Positions 18,574 through 25,902 of a DNA stretch of 64,000 nucleotides are shown here, piece after piece. The DNA is from a virus. How positions within the stretch are numbered: position 1 is the stretch's first letter; each line of letters starts with the position of its first letter. The stretch spans positions 1 to 64,000 of IMG/VR virus record IMGVR_UViG_3300042539_001764. The stretch is one strand, 5' to 3'. Position numbers and translations under genes: made by a program. The notes below the pieces were generated by a model. The model saw nothing but the letters and a program-made list of their open reading frames with translations. It made no database searches and was not told the origin of the DNA.

Positions 18574-18596
18574 AAGGCGGCATGCTTCCGCCTTTT
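18574..18596 (+). terminator. Terminator of the fibre operon
   Basis: AAGGCGG and CCGCCTT arms with a 7-base loop followed by TTTT. It ends 2 bases before the next ATG. Confidence 0.75.
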
Positions 18597-18597
18597 C

Positions 18598-18798
18598 ATG
18601 GCCTTTCCATCTGATTTTGAAAGTGAATGGTATAAACAACAAACAGAGCATCTTTCCGACATACTTGCCGAGCTTATGACTGACGATGATCCTCATATGG
18701 CTCGTAAGGCAATTGCTGAAACCATTGCAAGCTGGACAGATTATCACAAAAAAGAACTAGATAAATGGAACGCTTTGCGCAATTTGCTCAGTCTTTGA
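18598..18798 (+). CDS. Small acidic helical protein
   Basis: A 66-residue, probably all-helical protein (FESEWYKQQTEHLSDILAEL then a Lys-rich C-terminus). It is directly behind a terminator and converges with the next gene on the other strand, with an 11-base overlap. Function not recognised. Confidence 0.5.
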   Translation: MAFPSDFESEWYKQQTEHLSDILAELMTDDDPHMARKAIAETIASWTDYHKKELDKWNALRNLLSL

Positions 18799-19180
18799 GC
18801 TGATAAGTGATCCTTAGTTCTCCTCCGAGAGCCTTTACAGCCTCGCTGGCGTCCGCTGGCGGGGCTTTTTCAATGAGCACTGACGGAACAATAGCGTTTG
18901 GCAAAGGTGTCACTTTCGCTTCGGGAAAAAGTTTGTGAGCCTCTTCGGCTAAGGCATTTGCCTTGGTTTCTCGTTCTTCTTGTTCCCATTGCTTAACGAG
19001 CACTGCAGCTTGCTCGTCAATTTTCTCCATGACAATCTTTGTCTTCCATTCGGTCCAGTCTTGCCTGCAATAAGCCATGAGCATTTTGAACCATGGTTGC
19101 AAAGCAAGAGAAGGCCGCTTTTCAGTGGCCCATAGTCCCAGTTCATAGCACAGAGCATTAAACCAGGATTGCTTGTTCAT
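18788..19180 (-). CDS. Uncharacterised protein next to endolysin
   Basis: A 130-residue protein, Trp-rich and helical in the first half (residues 1-60), followed by a charged coiled-coil part (EQEERETKANALAEEAHKL). No signal peptide or membrane segment. It is the last gene of the leftward lysis cluster, 24 bases after the endolysin stop. A lysis accessory role is only suggested by position. Confidence 0.5.
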   Translation of the reverse strand: MNKQSWFNALCYELGLWATEKRPSLALQPWFKMLMAYCRQDWTEWKTKIVMEKIDEQAAVLVKQWEQEERETKANALAEEAHKLFPEAKVTPLPNAIVPSVLIEKAPPADASEAVKALGGELRITYQLKD

Positions 19181-19204
19181 TTGCTATTTGCGAATGGCGA
19201 ATGA

Positions 19205-20149
19205 TTAGCCTTCTTGATAGACACTGATAAAGACAGTGCCGGTTTTAGTAAGAGGAAGAATCTTGTCGCGAAGATCAATGTTATGACAACGCACGCAACC
19301 ATGAGTGGGGACCAGGGGTTGCTTAGGAGCCCATGCACCAGGCCATCCATTAGCGCTACCGCCACCATGCGCCATGATCCCTGCCCTGCCATTTCCTGCT
19401 TCTTGATTTTCTAGCTCGATCATGTCGAAGCTATACCAGCCATAAGCCATGAGGGTGCGATCATAAGCGGGCTTGTCGCCCACTTTCTCATAGTCTTTAT
19501 AAATGGCACCAATTTTGTACAGACCCACTGGCGTATCAGAATTTGTAATTTTCCATTCAAAATCACTATATTGCCCACGAGCAAGACAAGGGATTTCCCA
19601 CAAAAGCTTCCCTTCAAAAGAGAAAGCTTTCATGGTTTCCACTGCATCGTTAACAATTAAATGCGAATCACCTTTCTTAAAGCCGAAATCTTGTGGACGT
19701 TTCTTTGGGCCAATCATGACAACAGTGGTTGATTCTGGAGCGTATTCCTTCATGAGCTTAGACAATTTTGCCGGATATCCGGGATCTGTCGCATAGCTCT
19801 GTTCTTTAAGCATACGCGCCGCCGCATAGCGATTTGGCGCGTTATTAATGCCCTTGAAATGACGATAATCTTTATACCATCGCGTGATTAAATATTCAAT
19901 GCATGCAGCAAGGCTTGGGAAATCAATAAAACCTGCTTTAATAGTCACCCACTGGCCGTCGTACCACTCTTGAGTGGAAGTAGTGGTTCCGTCTCCTTTG
20001 AGGCCCAGATAGTTATTGCGCCCAGAAGTGTGTCGACCGAAGCCGCTTTCAAGGCAGCACTGTGCAGCGACGAGCTCAGGGTAGCGAGCGCCGTACTGCC
20101 GAGCGAGCTGGAAACATTCGTCCCAGAACGCCCGATTAGAGGACCACAC
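19205..20149 (-). CDS. Endolysin: glucosaminidase plus L,D-transpeptidase-like domain
   Basis: A 314-residue cell wall enzyme. The N-terminal half (about 1-150) is a FlgJ/LytG-type N-acetylglucosaminidase: LVAAQCCLESGFGRHTSGRNN with the expected catalytic Glu, then NYLGLKG. The C-terminal half has a YkuD signature: AHGGG near residue 266, then THGCVRCHN about 20 residues later with catalytic Cys and His. It starts at GTG (no ATG upstream before an in-frame stop), with AAGG 9 bases upstream. The membrane protein gene upstream ends 5 bases before this start. Confidence 0.8.
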   Translation of the reverse strand: MWSSNRAFWDECFQLARQYGARYPELVAAQCCLESGFGRHTSGRNNYLGLKGDGTTTSTQEWYDGQWVTIKAGFIDFPSLAACIEYLITRWYKDYRHFKGINNAPNRYAAARMLKEQSYATDPGYPAKLSKLMKEYAPESTTVVMIGPKKRPQDFGFKKGDSHLIVNDAVETMKAFSFEGKLLWEIPCLARGQYSDFEWKITNSDTPVGLYKIGAIYKDYEKVGDKPAYDRTLMAYGWYSFDMIELENQEAGNGRAGIMAHGGGSANGWPGAWAPKQPLVPTHGCVRCHNIDLRDKILPLTKTGTVFISVYQEG

Positions 20150-20153
20150 TGGA

Positions 20154-20297
20154 TCAGCCCTTAACGCGGAAGATAGTCTTCAAGCCTTCCAGCAGAAGTT
20201 GAAGCACGTTATTGCTTTTCCAAGGGGAATGATCAAGGATTTGGTCAGCGGCAGCGATGATAATACCGCCAATTACAAACCATTCTGCGCCGCTCAT
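20154..20297 (-). CDS. Small membrane protein, holin-like
   Basis: A 47-residue protein. One hydrophobic stretch (WFVIGGIIIAAADQIL, residues 6-21), then a polar turn with a Pro-Trp-Lys and an amphipathic C-terminus ending KTIFRVKG. It lies immediately upstream of the endolysin, the classical holin position. Too short for the ORF threshold but well placed, with no gap. Confidence 0.5.
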   Translation of the reverse strand: MSGAEWFVIGGIIIAAADQILDHSPWKSNNVLQLLLEGLKTIFRVKG

Positions 20298-20328
20298 GAT
20301 GAACAATGCAAGGAGATATATAAATAGC

Positions 20329-20538
20329 CTAGCGCTCTATCTCTAAATTACGCACTCTGATTTCCATCTCACTCATTTTGTCAGTGAGAGTGCTAAGTTT
20401 TTCCGTGACAGCTTCAATTTGCACCGACACACGAGCTTGTTGATTGCCCACGGCAATAAGCATGGCCCCTGTCGAGAGTAACATGCCGGCCGTGATTGTG
20501 GCCACGAAGTTTGCAAGTCCGTCCTTGAAACTGTCCAT
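20329..20538 (-). CDS. Small membrane protein with coiled coil (holin or spanin-like candidate)
   Basis: Start chosen at the ATG giving MDSFKDG; two TTG codons lie three codons upstream. About 69 residues: a short polar start, a transmembrane segment (residues 9-31), then a coiled coil with heptad hydrophobics (ALIAVGN...IEAVTEKLSTLTDKMSEME). This is typical of one-TM phage proteins in lysis clusters. It could be a holin or an inner membrane spanin. Confidence 0.5.
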   Translation of the reverse strand: MDSFKDGLANFVATITAGMLLSTGAMLIAVGNQQARVSVQIEAVTEKLSTLTDKMSEMEIRVRNLEIER

Positions 20539-20623
20539 AGCCAACAATCAATACGACTATTCTATAGAAATTCATTCATAGTTATTTGGCGTTAGATTGT
20601 GGTCACGACAATTTAATAGTGCC

Positions 20624-21106
20624 ATGCTTAGAGCGAATGGTCCCGATGAGTTGCTGCATTCTCTCATTGAACTTCGCCCTGGTGACGCAAAACGTAGATT
20701 TCGCAAAAGCATCTTTGAGGATTATTTTTTAAGGGGACCATTAGGGCAATGCGCCTGTGCTTATTGCGGCAAATGGGGAGAAAAGCTTACGATTGATCAC
20801 ATTGTCCCTAAGAGCAAAGGTGGTCCGCATTTTGCTAAGTGGAATATGATTCCTGCCTGTCAAAAATGCAATCTTGACAAGGGAAATCTTTCACTTCTTG
20901 AATGGTGGCGTATGCAGCCATTCTGGACTGAGCGCAAAGAAGAAATGTTGATGGCATGGGTGTATTGCAATAGTTTTATCAGTGCTCATACCGACCAGAA
21001 AGATCTTGAAGAATGGTGCGAAAAGAAAGGCCTGTCTTTGCCTGTGCATGAGAAAATTGAGCATGAAAAAGGCCCCTTATGGGGCCTTTGTGCTACTGCT
21101 GCTTAG
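20624..21106 (+). CDS. HNH endonuclease
   Basis: About 160 residues. The motif [20 protein letters not shown] with a second Cys pair (CQKC) and the N in NLDKGN is a classical HNH fold with a zinc-binding Cys4. The first ATG is at 20624; a TTG nine codons upstream (20597) is also possible. It may be a homing-type nuclease or a DNA packaging accessory. It faces the recombination operon and shares a terminator with it. Confidence 0.85.
   Translation: MLRANGPDELLHSLIELRPGDAKRRFRKSIFEDYFLRGPLGQCACAYCGKWGEKLTIDHIVPKSKGGPHFAKWNMIPACQKCNLDKGNLSLLEWWRMQPFWTERKEEMLMAWVYCNSFISAHTDQKDLEEWCEKKGLSLPVHEKIEHEKGPLWGLCATAA
21068..21089. terminator. Bidirectional terminator between convergent genes
   Basis: AAAGGCCCC-TTAT-GGGGCCTTT: T- or A-rich on both sides. 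It lies in the HNH gene 3' end, with the DUF3310 gene converging from the right. Confidence 0.7.
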
Positions 21107-21450
21107 CTTTCTACCGGCTCAAACGTAACTTGCCTTCCTGGAAGATCAAAGCGAATGCCAGGAATGGGGCAAACGCCATCTTTACATTCCGTGGAAGCAT
21201 TCTCAAGCGCTTCCAAAGCTTGCTGCTCCCCTTCTGTTTCCATGGAAAAGATGAGGGCATCAAGATACCAGCGGCATTTCTTTAAATCTTCTAGGCCATT
21301 CTTGTCTTCGTAGCGCCAAATATACTTAATGACATTACCTTTTAATAGACCACGGAATGCATCTTTATCCATCGAAGCTTCAATAGCTTCAATACATTCA
21401 ATGCCACCATTCTTGGAATAGTGAGAAGGATGATTAACTGCGTCGTGCAT
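21103..21450 (-). CDS. DUF3310 protein (SaV-type nucleotide kinase-like)
   Basis: A 115-residue protein with the DUF3310 signature: [44 protein letters not shown]. The family is found in many phages and is described as nucleotide-kinase-like. The first 10 residues are short compared with some members. It lies directly downstream of ThyX (2 bases), which fits a nucleotide metabolism operon. Confidence 0.85.
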   Translation of the reverse strand: MHDAVNHPSHYSKNGGIECIEAIEASMDKDAFRGLLKGNVIKYIWRYEDKNGLEDLKKCRWYLDALIFSMETEGEQQALEALENASTECKDGVCPIPGIRFDLPGRQVTFEPVES

Positions 21451-21452
21451 AA

Positions 21453-22160
21453 TCAGAACGAGGATTGGTGAAGATCATAAGCCTCAAAAGCTTCTTTGAA
21501 CAGAGGGCGAGCCAAGGAGGACAATGCTTGAGCATAAGCCTGAATTTCGCCCTGGCTATCAGTCTTATCTCGCAGAGAAATAAAGTGGAGAAGCGCTTGA
21601 AGGCTGCAAGTCCACGTGAACGATGTGTAAGTAGACATTGGCAGAATGCCACGTGCTTGCTCTTTACTCACGCCTAGCGTCAAGAGAGCCTTGTAAGCCT
21701 GCTTAGCCTGCTCCAAGGCCTTGGCGTATTCAAGCATCGCCACTTGGTTCATTGCGGGCTCTAGAGGCCCACTAGAAGCTTGTTTATTGCTGGGGCTTTG
21801 CTGCCTAAATTCACGAGGCATGTAATAAATGTCATCATCAGCTTCGCAATAGCGAAAGCTCTTTTCGTTCCAACCAAGCGTGTCATTGGCAAATGTGCCA
21901 CCAATTACATGCTTCCACCATTGCCGACAGACAAACAACGGAGCTTTCACTTGCCATTTGGTGACCACGCCACGGAACGGACTCGTGTGCTGGTGCTTGA
22001 CAAGGTAGTTAAGAAGCTTTTGATCCTTTTCTGACCACTCGCTACTAGTTTGATCAAAGCTCTGGCGAGCATCGCAAACAATATCCAAAGAGCTGCCCAT
22101 CCAATCGATGAGGCGCACCATGCTGATGCCATCCATCAGCGGATCAATTTTTGTCATCAC
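21453..22160 (-). CDS. thyX: FAD-dependent thymidylate synthase
   Basis: A 235-residue ThyX-type enzyme that methylates dUMP to dTMP with FAD and methylenetetrahydrofolate. The family features are HTSPFRGVV, FVCRQWWKHV and NEKSFRY. The canonical RHR-X7-S motif is altered: KHV stands where RHR is usual, and a Gly/Asn/Asp-rich insert separates it from the Ser. Another signature near the C-terminus is SFTWTCSLQALLHFISLR. Overlaps the upstream small ORF by four bases. Confidence 0.85.
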   Translation of the reverse strand: MMTKIDPLMDGISMVRLIDWMGSSLDIVCDARQSFDQTSSEWSEKDQKLLNYLVKHQHTSPFRGVVTKWQVKAPLFVCRQWWKHVIGGTFANDTLGWNEKSFRYCEADDDIYYMPREFRQQSPSNKQASSGPLEPAMNQVAMLEYAKALEQAKQAYKALLTLGVSKEQARGILPMSTYTSFTWTCSLQALLHFISLRDKTDSQGEIQAYAQALSSLARPLFKEAFEAYDLHQSSF

Positions 22161-22366
22161 TTAGTTGTGCTTGGGCAAACAAGAAGACGAAAAGTAAGAG
22201 CAATCAAGAACCACTCCCAAAATCCCAACAAAACACTGGGAAACAGCAAGCCGGCACAAATGCTTAAAAGCCAAGCTCGTAGGCACATCACGCCAAAAAT
22301 AGCAGTGATTTCTCCCGCAATTTTTGAGAAATCTTTAAGAAGATCATCAGTGGTCTTGGTAAGCAT
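22157..22366 (-). CDS. Small membrane protein
   Basis: A 69-residue protein with an amphipathic N-terminus (KTTDDLLKDFSKIAGEI) and two hydrophobic helices at about residues 22-40 and 44-62. It overlaps ThyX at its 3' end (ATGA) and the upstream gene at its start. Function not recognised; a membrane-anchoring or host-modulating role is possible. Confidence 0.55.
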   Translation of the reverse strand: MLTKTTDDLLKDFSKIAGEITAIFGVMCLRAWLLSICAGLLFPSVLLGFWEWFLIALTFRLLVCPSTTK

Positions 22367-22673
22367 TGGTGATCAGCGAGAGGGGCCGAAGTCGTTGCAG
22401 ACTGATTGTAGGAGCAATGTCCGTAGTTGAATGCCACCGTACCTGTGCTTTTCGGGATCTTCCGCTTTCATCAAAGCCGACAATGGTGCCAACAATGGAA
22501 GATGGCATCCATCCAGCGGCTGTGCGTTGCACGTAGACCACTTGCTCATTGAGAAGCCATTCATGGTTGCGGGGAGTGTGGGGAAGCTTGTACGGACGGT
22601 AGCCCGTCCCAATTTTTACGGCATTCCTTCCATCGTCCACCGTATAAACAAACCGTTTGCCGAACTGCCGCAT
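22347..22673 (-). CDS. Uncharacterised small protein
   Basis: A 108-residue, basic beta-rich protein (about 12 Arg), no cysteines of note, no recognised domain. The block VVYVQRTAAGWMPSSIVGTIV resembles an SH3-like or PilZ-like small barrel. It is first in the thyX operon and overlaps the next gene by 20 bases. A phage gene on the opposite strand starts 30 bases away, so promoters lie in this gap. Confidence 0.45.
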   Translation of the reverse strand: MRQFGKRFVYTVDDGRNAVKIGTGYRPYKLPHTPRNHEWLLNEQVVYVQRTAAGWMPSSIVGTIVGFDESGRSRKAQVRWHSTTDIAPTISLQRLRPLSLITNAYQDH

Positions 22674-22703
22674 GGCTAGGCTAAACGAAACGATGAAAGA
22701 ACA

Positions 22704-23081
22704 ATGTCCAGGATGTTTTCCATTCCAGTAGGATTAAACTACAACGGACAGGATTGCATTGCTGCTATGGGGCCTTTTGAACGAAGCCTTGAACGAGACT
22801 TTGCCCTTGTAACCAATAAGAAGGCCCTGCAGGAATGCGATGATGTGGAAAAATTGCGCGAAGTAGCTTGCGCAATGATGGAAGGGTGGAGCAATATGCA
22901 AGAAGCCGTCACTGCGCTTGTCAAGGAGAATCTTGAGCTGCGTCAAGCAATGACTCTTCAAGAGCGTGACTTGCAAGCTGCAGACGAGCTACTTGGTGAA
23001 GCTGCTGATGCAGTTAAGCGTTTCGCAGAGAAGCAGCAATCCGCTCAAGCCAAGAAGTTTCCTTGGCCGTTTGGCTGGTAA
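22704..23081 (+). CDS. Uncharacterised protein with coiled coil
   Basis: A 125-residue protein. The N-terminus is mixed (VGLNYNGQDCIAAMGPFERS), the C-terminal half is a long helix with heptads (residues 58-112) ending in a Trp/Pro-rich FPWPFGW. It overlaps the nuclease gene on the other strand by about 67 bases. No function assigned. Confidence 0.5.
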   Translation: MSRMFSIPVGLNYNGQDCIAAMGPFERSLERDFALVTNKKALQECDDVEKLREVACAMMEGWSNMQEAVTALVKENLELRQAMTLQERDLQAADELLGEAADAVKRFAEKQQSAQAKKFPWPFGW

Positions 23082-23376
23082 GAAGAAATACTTTCCAGCC
23101 TCCAATCATTGCAAGATTAAACTTCCTAGCATCCCTTTCATAACCACTGCCGGTTACATGGCGACCACGGTTAAAAGTGCCGCCTTGTATCTCGATGAGA
23201 GATTGAGAAGAAAGATGCGCAAAATCTGCTCGATAGCGTTTGGAGCGCTTGCTCTTAGCGTAGCGCTCTTGAAAATCCATCTCCCAAGTAGCCACGTCGC
23301 TGTATTCCCTAATCAATGGAAGATCGGGGAAATGTGCTTGCCACAGTCCGAGAAATTGATCTTCAAGAGCGCTCAC
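23014..23376 (-). CDS. PD-(D/E)XK nuclease, VRR-NUC/Holliday-resolvase-like
   Basis: A 120-residue nuclease. The core reads RYRADFAHLSSQSLIEIQGG, with the D and the E-x-Q of PD-(D/E)XK enzymes, then GRHVTGSGYERDARKFNLA and GWKVFLLT, the typical C-terminal half of phage resolvase/DUF559-like proteins. It probably cuts branched or recombination intermediates. It sits in the leftward recombination operon, 3 bases after the dCTP deaminase gene end. Confidence 0.75.
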   Translation of the reverse strand: MSALEDQFLGLWQAHFPDLPLIREYSDVATWEMDFQERYAKSKRSKRYRADFAHLSSQSLIEIQGGTFNRGRHVTGSGYERDARKFNLAMIGGWKVFLLTSQTAKETSWLERIAASLRNA

Positions 23377-23379
23377 TAA

Positions 23380-23979
23380 TTAGACGGCAGCAAACGTTAC
23401 GTTAGCGCCTTGATTTTGATATTTGCCATCTCCATAGCCTTGGCTGACGGCTTCTGAGAGACGAACGAACATGACTTGCACGATTCCCTCGTTGGCATAG
23501 ATGCGTACTGGGAAAGCCAGGGGATTGACAATACAAATAGTGAGATGACCAGACCAGCCAGGCTCAATTGGCGTAACGTTAATGATCGTACCTTGGCGAG
23601 CATACGTGCTTTTGCCGTCTGTGATTCCCATTATGTTAGACGGCATTGTCAGGAGCTCCACACTTACACCAAGAGCATAAGAAAATGGTGGCAGAACAAA
23701 GAATGTAGAACCAAGCTGCTCAATGGGCTCTAGCTCCACCATTAAGTCTTTATTAAATGCCTTCACATCTAAAGGATCTGCTGATGCAAGGCCATGGGCA
23801 AACGTGTTGTCAATGACCATGAAGCCTTTCGGGGAAAGGCGAAGGTCATATCCGGCATGGCTCAGTCCGTATGAAAGAGCTTTTGTGCCATTCTCTAATT
23901 CTCTGGTCTTTTCTCCGACGAAAGGAAAGATGATGTCATTCTCAGCAAGCACTGAGATTTCCTTGTCATTAAGAAGCAT
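23380..23979 (-). CDS. dcd: dCTP deaminase
   Basis: A 199-residue trimeric enzyme family member that makes dUTP (and, in the bifunctional type, dUMP) from dCTP. Signatures: YGLSHAGYDLRLS, GKSTYARQG, and VTPIEPGWSGHL with the catalytic Glu in IEPGW. Together with ThyX it feeds the dTTP pool. The ATG is 5 bases downstream of a strong terminator, so it probably has its own promoter or terminates readthrough from the upstream genes. Confidence 0.9.
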   Translation of the reverse strand: MLLNDKEISVLAENDIIFPFVGEKTRELENGTKALSYGLSHAGYDLRLSPKGFMVIDNTFAHGLASADPLDVKAFNKDLMVELEPIEQLGSTFFVLPPFSYALGVSVELLTMPSNIMGITDGKSTYARQGTIINVTPIEPGWSGHLTICIVNPLAFPVRIYANEGIVQVMFVRLSEAVSQGYGDGKYQNQGANVTFAAV

Positions 23980-23984
23980 GGCTC

Positions 23985-24015
23985 AAAAAAAAAGAAAGGG
24001 GCTCTTGAGAGCCCC
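23985..24015 (-). terminator. Strong terminator upstream of dcd
   Basis: On the minus strand GGGGCTCTCAAGAGCCCC (perfect palindrome) is followed by TTTCTTTTTTTTT. It separates the recombination genes from dcd. Confidence 0.9.
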
Positions 24016-24047
24016 GTTGTCAAGAAAAGAAAAGCTTCAAGAAGCGA

Positions 24048-24317
24048 TCAAAATGGATCGTCAGAGAAACCCTGCTTGCTCTTGTTGCCGTTATCCCACA
24101 TCGAGGCATAAGCCTTGGGAGAATTCTCAAGCTTGTTGACAGTCACTTGCCCTTTGAAGTGGGGAGCAGTGTCCTTGTCACGCTTGTCGTTATCCCACAG
24201 AGCAAAACGCAGGGAATAGTTACCCTGAGGATTAGTCCCGGCTTTCTTCATTGCGTTGAGAATGTCGGGAGTGAGATCAAGAGTTCCAGAGAAGGAAGGA
24301 GAGTTGCCAGCGGGCAT
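24048..24317 (-). CDS. Small ssDNA-binding-like protein with SSB-type tail
   Basis: An 89-residue protein. The middle (GNYSLRFALWDNDKRDKDTAPHF) and VTVNKLEN fit a short beta-barrel. The last residues are GFSDDPF, like the acidic SSB C-terminal tail (DDxPF) that recruits replication and repair proteins. Its position beside an exonuclease and a Sak3-like annealing protein supports a role in recombination. It is much shorter than a full SSB, so the OB-fold is an inference. Confidence 0.5.
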   Translation of the reverse strand: MPAGNSPSFSGTLDLTPDILNAMKKAGTNPQGNYSLRFALWDNDKRDKDTAPHFKGQVTVNKLENSPKAYASMWDNGNKSKQGFSDDPF

Positions 24318-24389
24318 TTAGTAGTCCTCAAAAGGAGAGAAGTGGGCCCTGGTAGGGGCGTAAAAAGCTTAGCTGGATATTTTTTCAGG

Positions 24390-25190
24390 TCAAGCCCCAC
24401 GGTCCATAGAAATCATTAAGGGACGGCCGCCTGGGTAATGCTCAAAGAAGAATTGCTGCACTTTCTGCACCATGATGCCTGCCTGCATCGCAAGCTCTCC
24501 CGCTGATAAAGAGACAACTTGCGCCTCCTGGCCTTTGCCCGTATCCGGATCATAAATAGCAATGGCACAATGCGCCTCATTGACTTCGATGTCATACATC
24601 TGTTCAATGGCTTGCACATAAGCACCAAGCTGCATACGATAATCGGCCAACTGTGTATCAGGCTTTTCCTTATAGCTCGTCTTCCAATCCAGTAATGCGT
24701 AAGCACCACTATTCATCTTGGCGAGCATATCGAATGTGCCTGAATAGCCAATTTCTTGCGCATGATCGTACCAGGCAATAGCACTCTCAACGAGCAACGG
24801 ACTATCCACTTGCTCAAGAAAGCCAACGATGCTTTCAAAGTAGGGGACATACGCTTCATGAGAATCAAGATGCGTTTGAATGTCCTCGCCGTTCCAGAAG
24901 TCTTCTAAAACACCGTGAAGCCAATTGCCTCGATTCACTGCATTACGAGTGCGACGATTAGCTTCTTCATCACCCACTTTCTTGCGCCAGTTCATGAGCG
25001 CTGCAATCTTGCCAGGGGGAGAACACGCGCTCGCAATAGTCGTCACAGAGGGCAAAACATACCCTGCGGGGACATTGGGAAAATCGTCGCAGACGTAATA
25101 GCGTTTCTTGTTCAGTTGAAGGCGATTGGGTTCGTAACGAGGAAACGCTGGCATTTGAAGGGAGGCAAGGCATAGATCGTAACAAGCCAC
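24390..25190 (-). CDS. PD-(D/E)XK exonuclease, RecB/lambda-exo-type
   Basis: A 266-residue nuclease. Catalytic elements: GTFDMLAKM with the Asp, LLDWKTSYKEK (the D-x-K core), then YRMQLGAYVQAI, the QL.AY box of RecB-like nucleases. The N-terminal part has LPSVTTI and GNWLHGVLEDF (His of motif I). It probably makes single-stranded tails for the annealing protein encoded upstream in the same operon. An internal ATG (MPAFPRY, 12 residues in) is an alternative start. Confidence 0.85.
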   Translation of the reverse strand: MACYDLCLASLQMPAFPRYEPNRLQLNKKRYYVCDDFPNVPAGYVLPSVTTIASACSPPGKIAALMNWRKKVGDEEANRRTRNAVNRGNWLHGVLEDFWNGEDIQTHLDSHEAYVPYFESIVGFLEQVDSPLLVESAIAWYDHAQEIGYSGTFDMLAKMNSGAYALLDWKTSYKEKPDTQLADYRMQLGAYVQAIEQMYDIEVNEAHCAIAIYDPDTGKGQEAQVVSLSAGELAMQAGIMVQKVQQFFFEHYPGGRPLMISMDRGA

Positions 25191-25193
25191 TTG

Positions 25194-25514
25194 TCATTTT
25201 TCGTTCACGTCCCAGAAATAGTCGCAGCCTTCCTCATCACATGGAGGCGCAGCGAAATAGCTTTGCCAGCGACTTGCAGGCGCCATGTAGCGCCAACAAT
25301 TTTCTTTAACAGGGCATTCGCCCCCCGAGCACATTGCAATGTCAGGCATGAGAATAGTCCGAGCAGTTTGACGGAGAAATCGCTTATCAGCCAAAGGATG
25401 ATTAGCAACGGCTTCAAGAAGAGCAGCAATGCGACGATCACTGCTAAGCGTATCTTCAGGAAAGCTCCAGAACGCTTCATGGCAAGCATCAAGCAGTGAA
25501 CGATGATTCTGCAC
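25194..25514 (-). CDS. Uncharacterised Cys-rich protein
   Basis: A 106-residue protein. The C-terminal 40 residues contain C-x4-C-x5-C and a CDEEGC pair with many aromatics (CPVKENCWRYMAP, YFAAPPCDEEGCDYFWD), likely a metal-binding module. This type of phage protein is common next to recombination nucleases; its function is not known. Three bases separate it from the exonuclease. Confidence 0.5.
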   Translation of the reverse strand: MQNHRSLLDACHEAFWSFPEDTLSSDRRIAALLEAVANHPLADKRFLRQTARTILMPDIAMCSGGECPVKENCWRYMAPASRWQSYFAAPPCDEEGCDYFWDVNEK

Positions 25515-25752
25515 GCTTTTCTTCCATCATTTCATACTCTTCAACCATGGTTGACATGGCAGCCATCAAATTGCTTTCAAAGAAGCCGCAACCCTGCATG
25601 AAATGCTTGAAATTCTCAACAATTTCAGGGCAGTAGATATTGTGGAACGAATGGGAAACTTTACTGTTTCCTTCTTCGTAAGTGAAAGTGAAGCGGCTCA
25701 TTGAACTATCAAAGAGAGAATCGCCAGAATCGACAGAGAAAGAATTAGGCAT
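25489..25752 (-). CDS. Uncharacterised acidic protein
   Basis: An 87-residue acidic protein with a beta-type start and a helical Glu/Met-rich end (TMVEEYEMMEEKRAE). Overlaps the next gene by 26 bases. Not recognised. Confidence 0.45.
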   Translation of the reverse strand: MPNSFSVDSGDSLFDSSMSRFTFTYEEGNSKVSHSFHNIYCPEIVENFKHFMQGCGFFESNLMAAMSTMVEEYEMMEEKRAESSFTA

Positions 25753-25785
25753 GTGAAAGTAACAAGGAGAAACAAGCCGAGAGGA

Positions 25786-25902
25786 TCATTCGCCAAAGAA
25801 GGCGGGAGGAAGCTCAGTAACGGGAAAGGCGTCATTGTCAATGCAAACGGTTCCAGCAAAGGCCCGCGCAAAGCGGGCCGCTGCTAGATCTATTGCTTTT
25901 TT
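25786..25902 (-). other. Candidate -1 programmed frameshift extension of the Sak3-like gene
   Basis: The annealing protein gene ends GCA AAA AAG CAA TAG, so the heptamer A_AAA_AAG (25896-25902) is in the phase of classic -1 slippery sites. Slipping back one base continues GCA ATA GAT and runs 36 codons to TGA at 25786-25788. The -1 frame has no ATG, GTG or TTG. A stem-loop (25854-25883, arms GGCCCGC/GCGGGCC plus an outer CAGC/GCTG) starts 12 bases after the heptamer. The extension ends in ELPPAFFGE. A terminator role for the stem-loop remains an alternative. Confidence 0.5.

Noticed and set aside
25854-25883. Terminator after the Sak3-like gene instead of a frameshift stimulator
   Set aside because: Only three T follow and the reading frame continues; still possible, so the frameshift is scored lower than the one at 60.95 kb.
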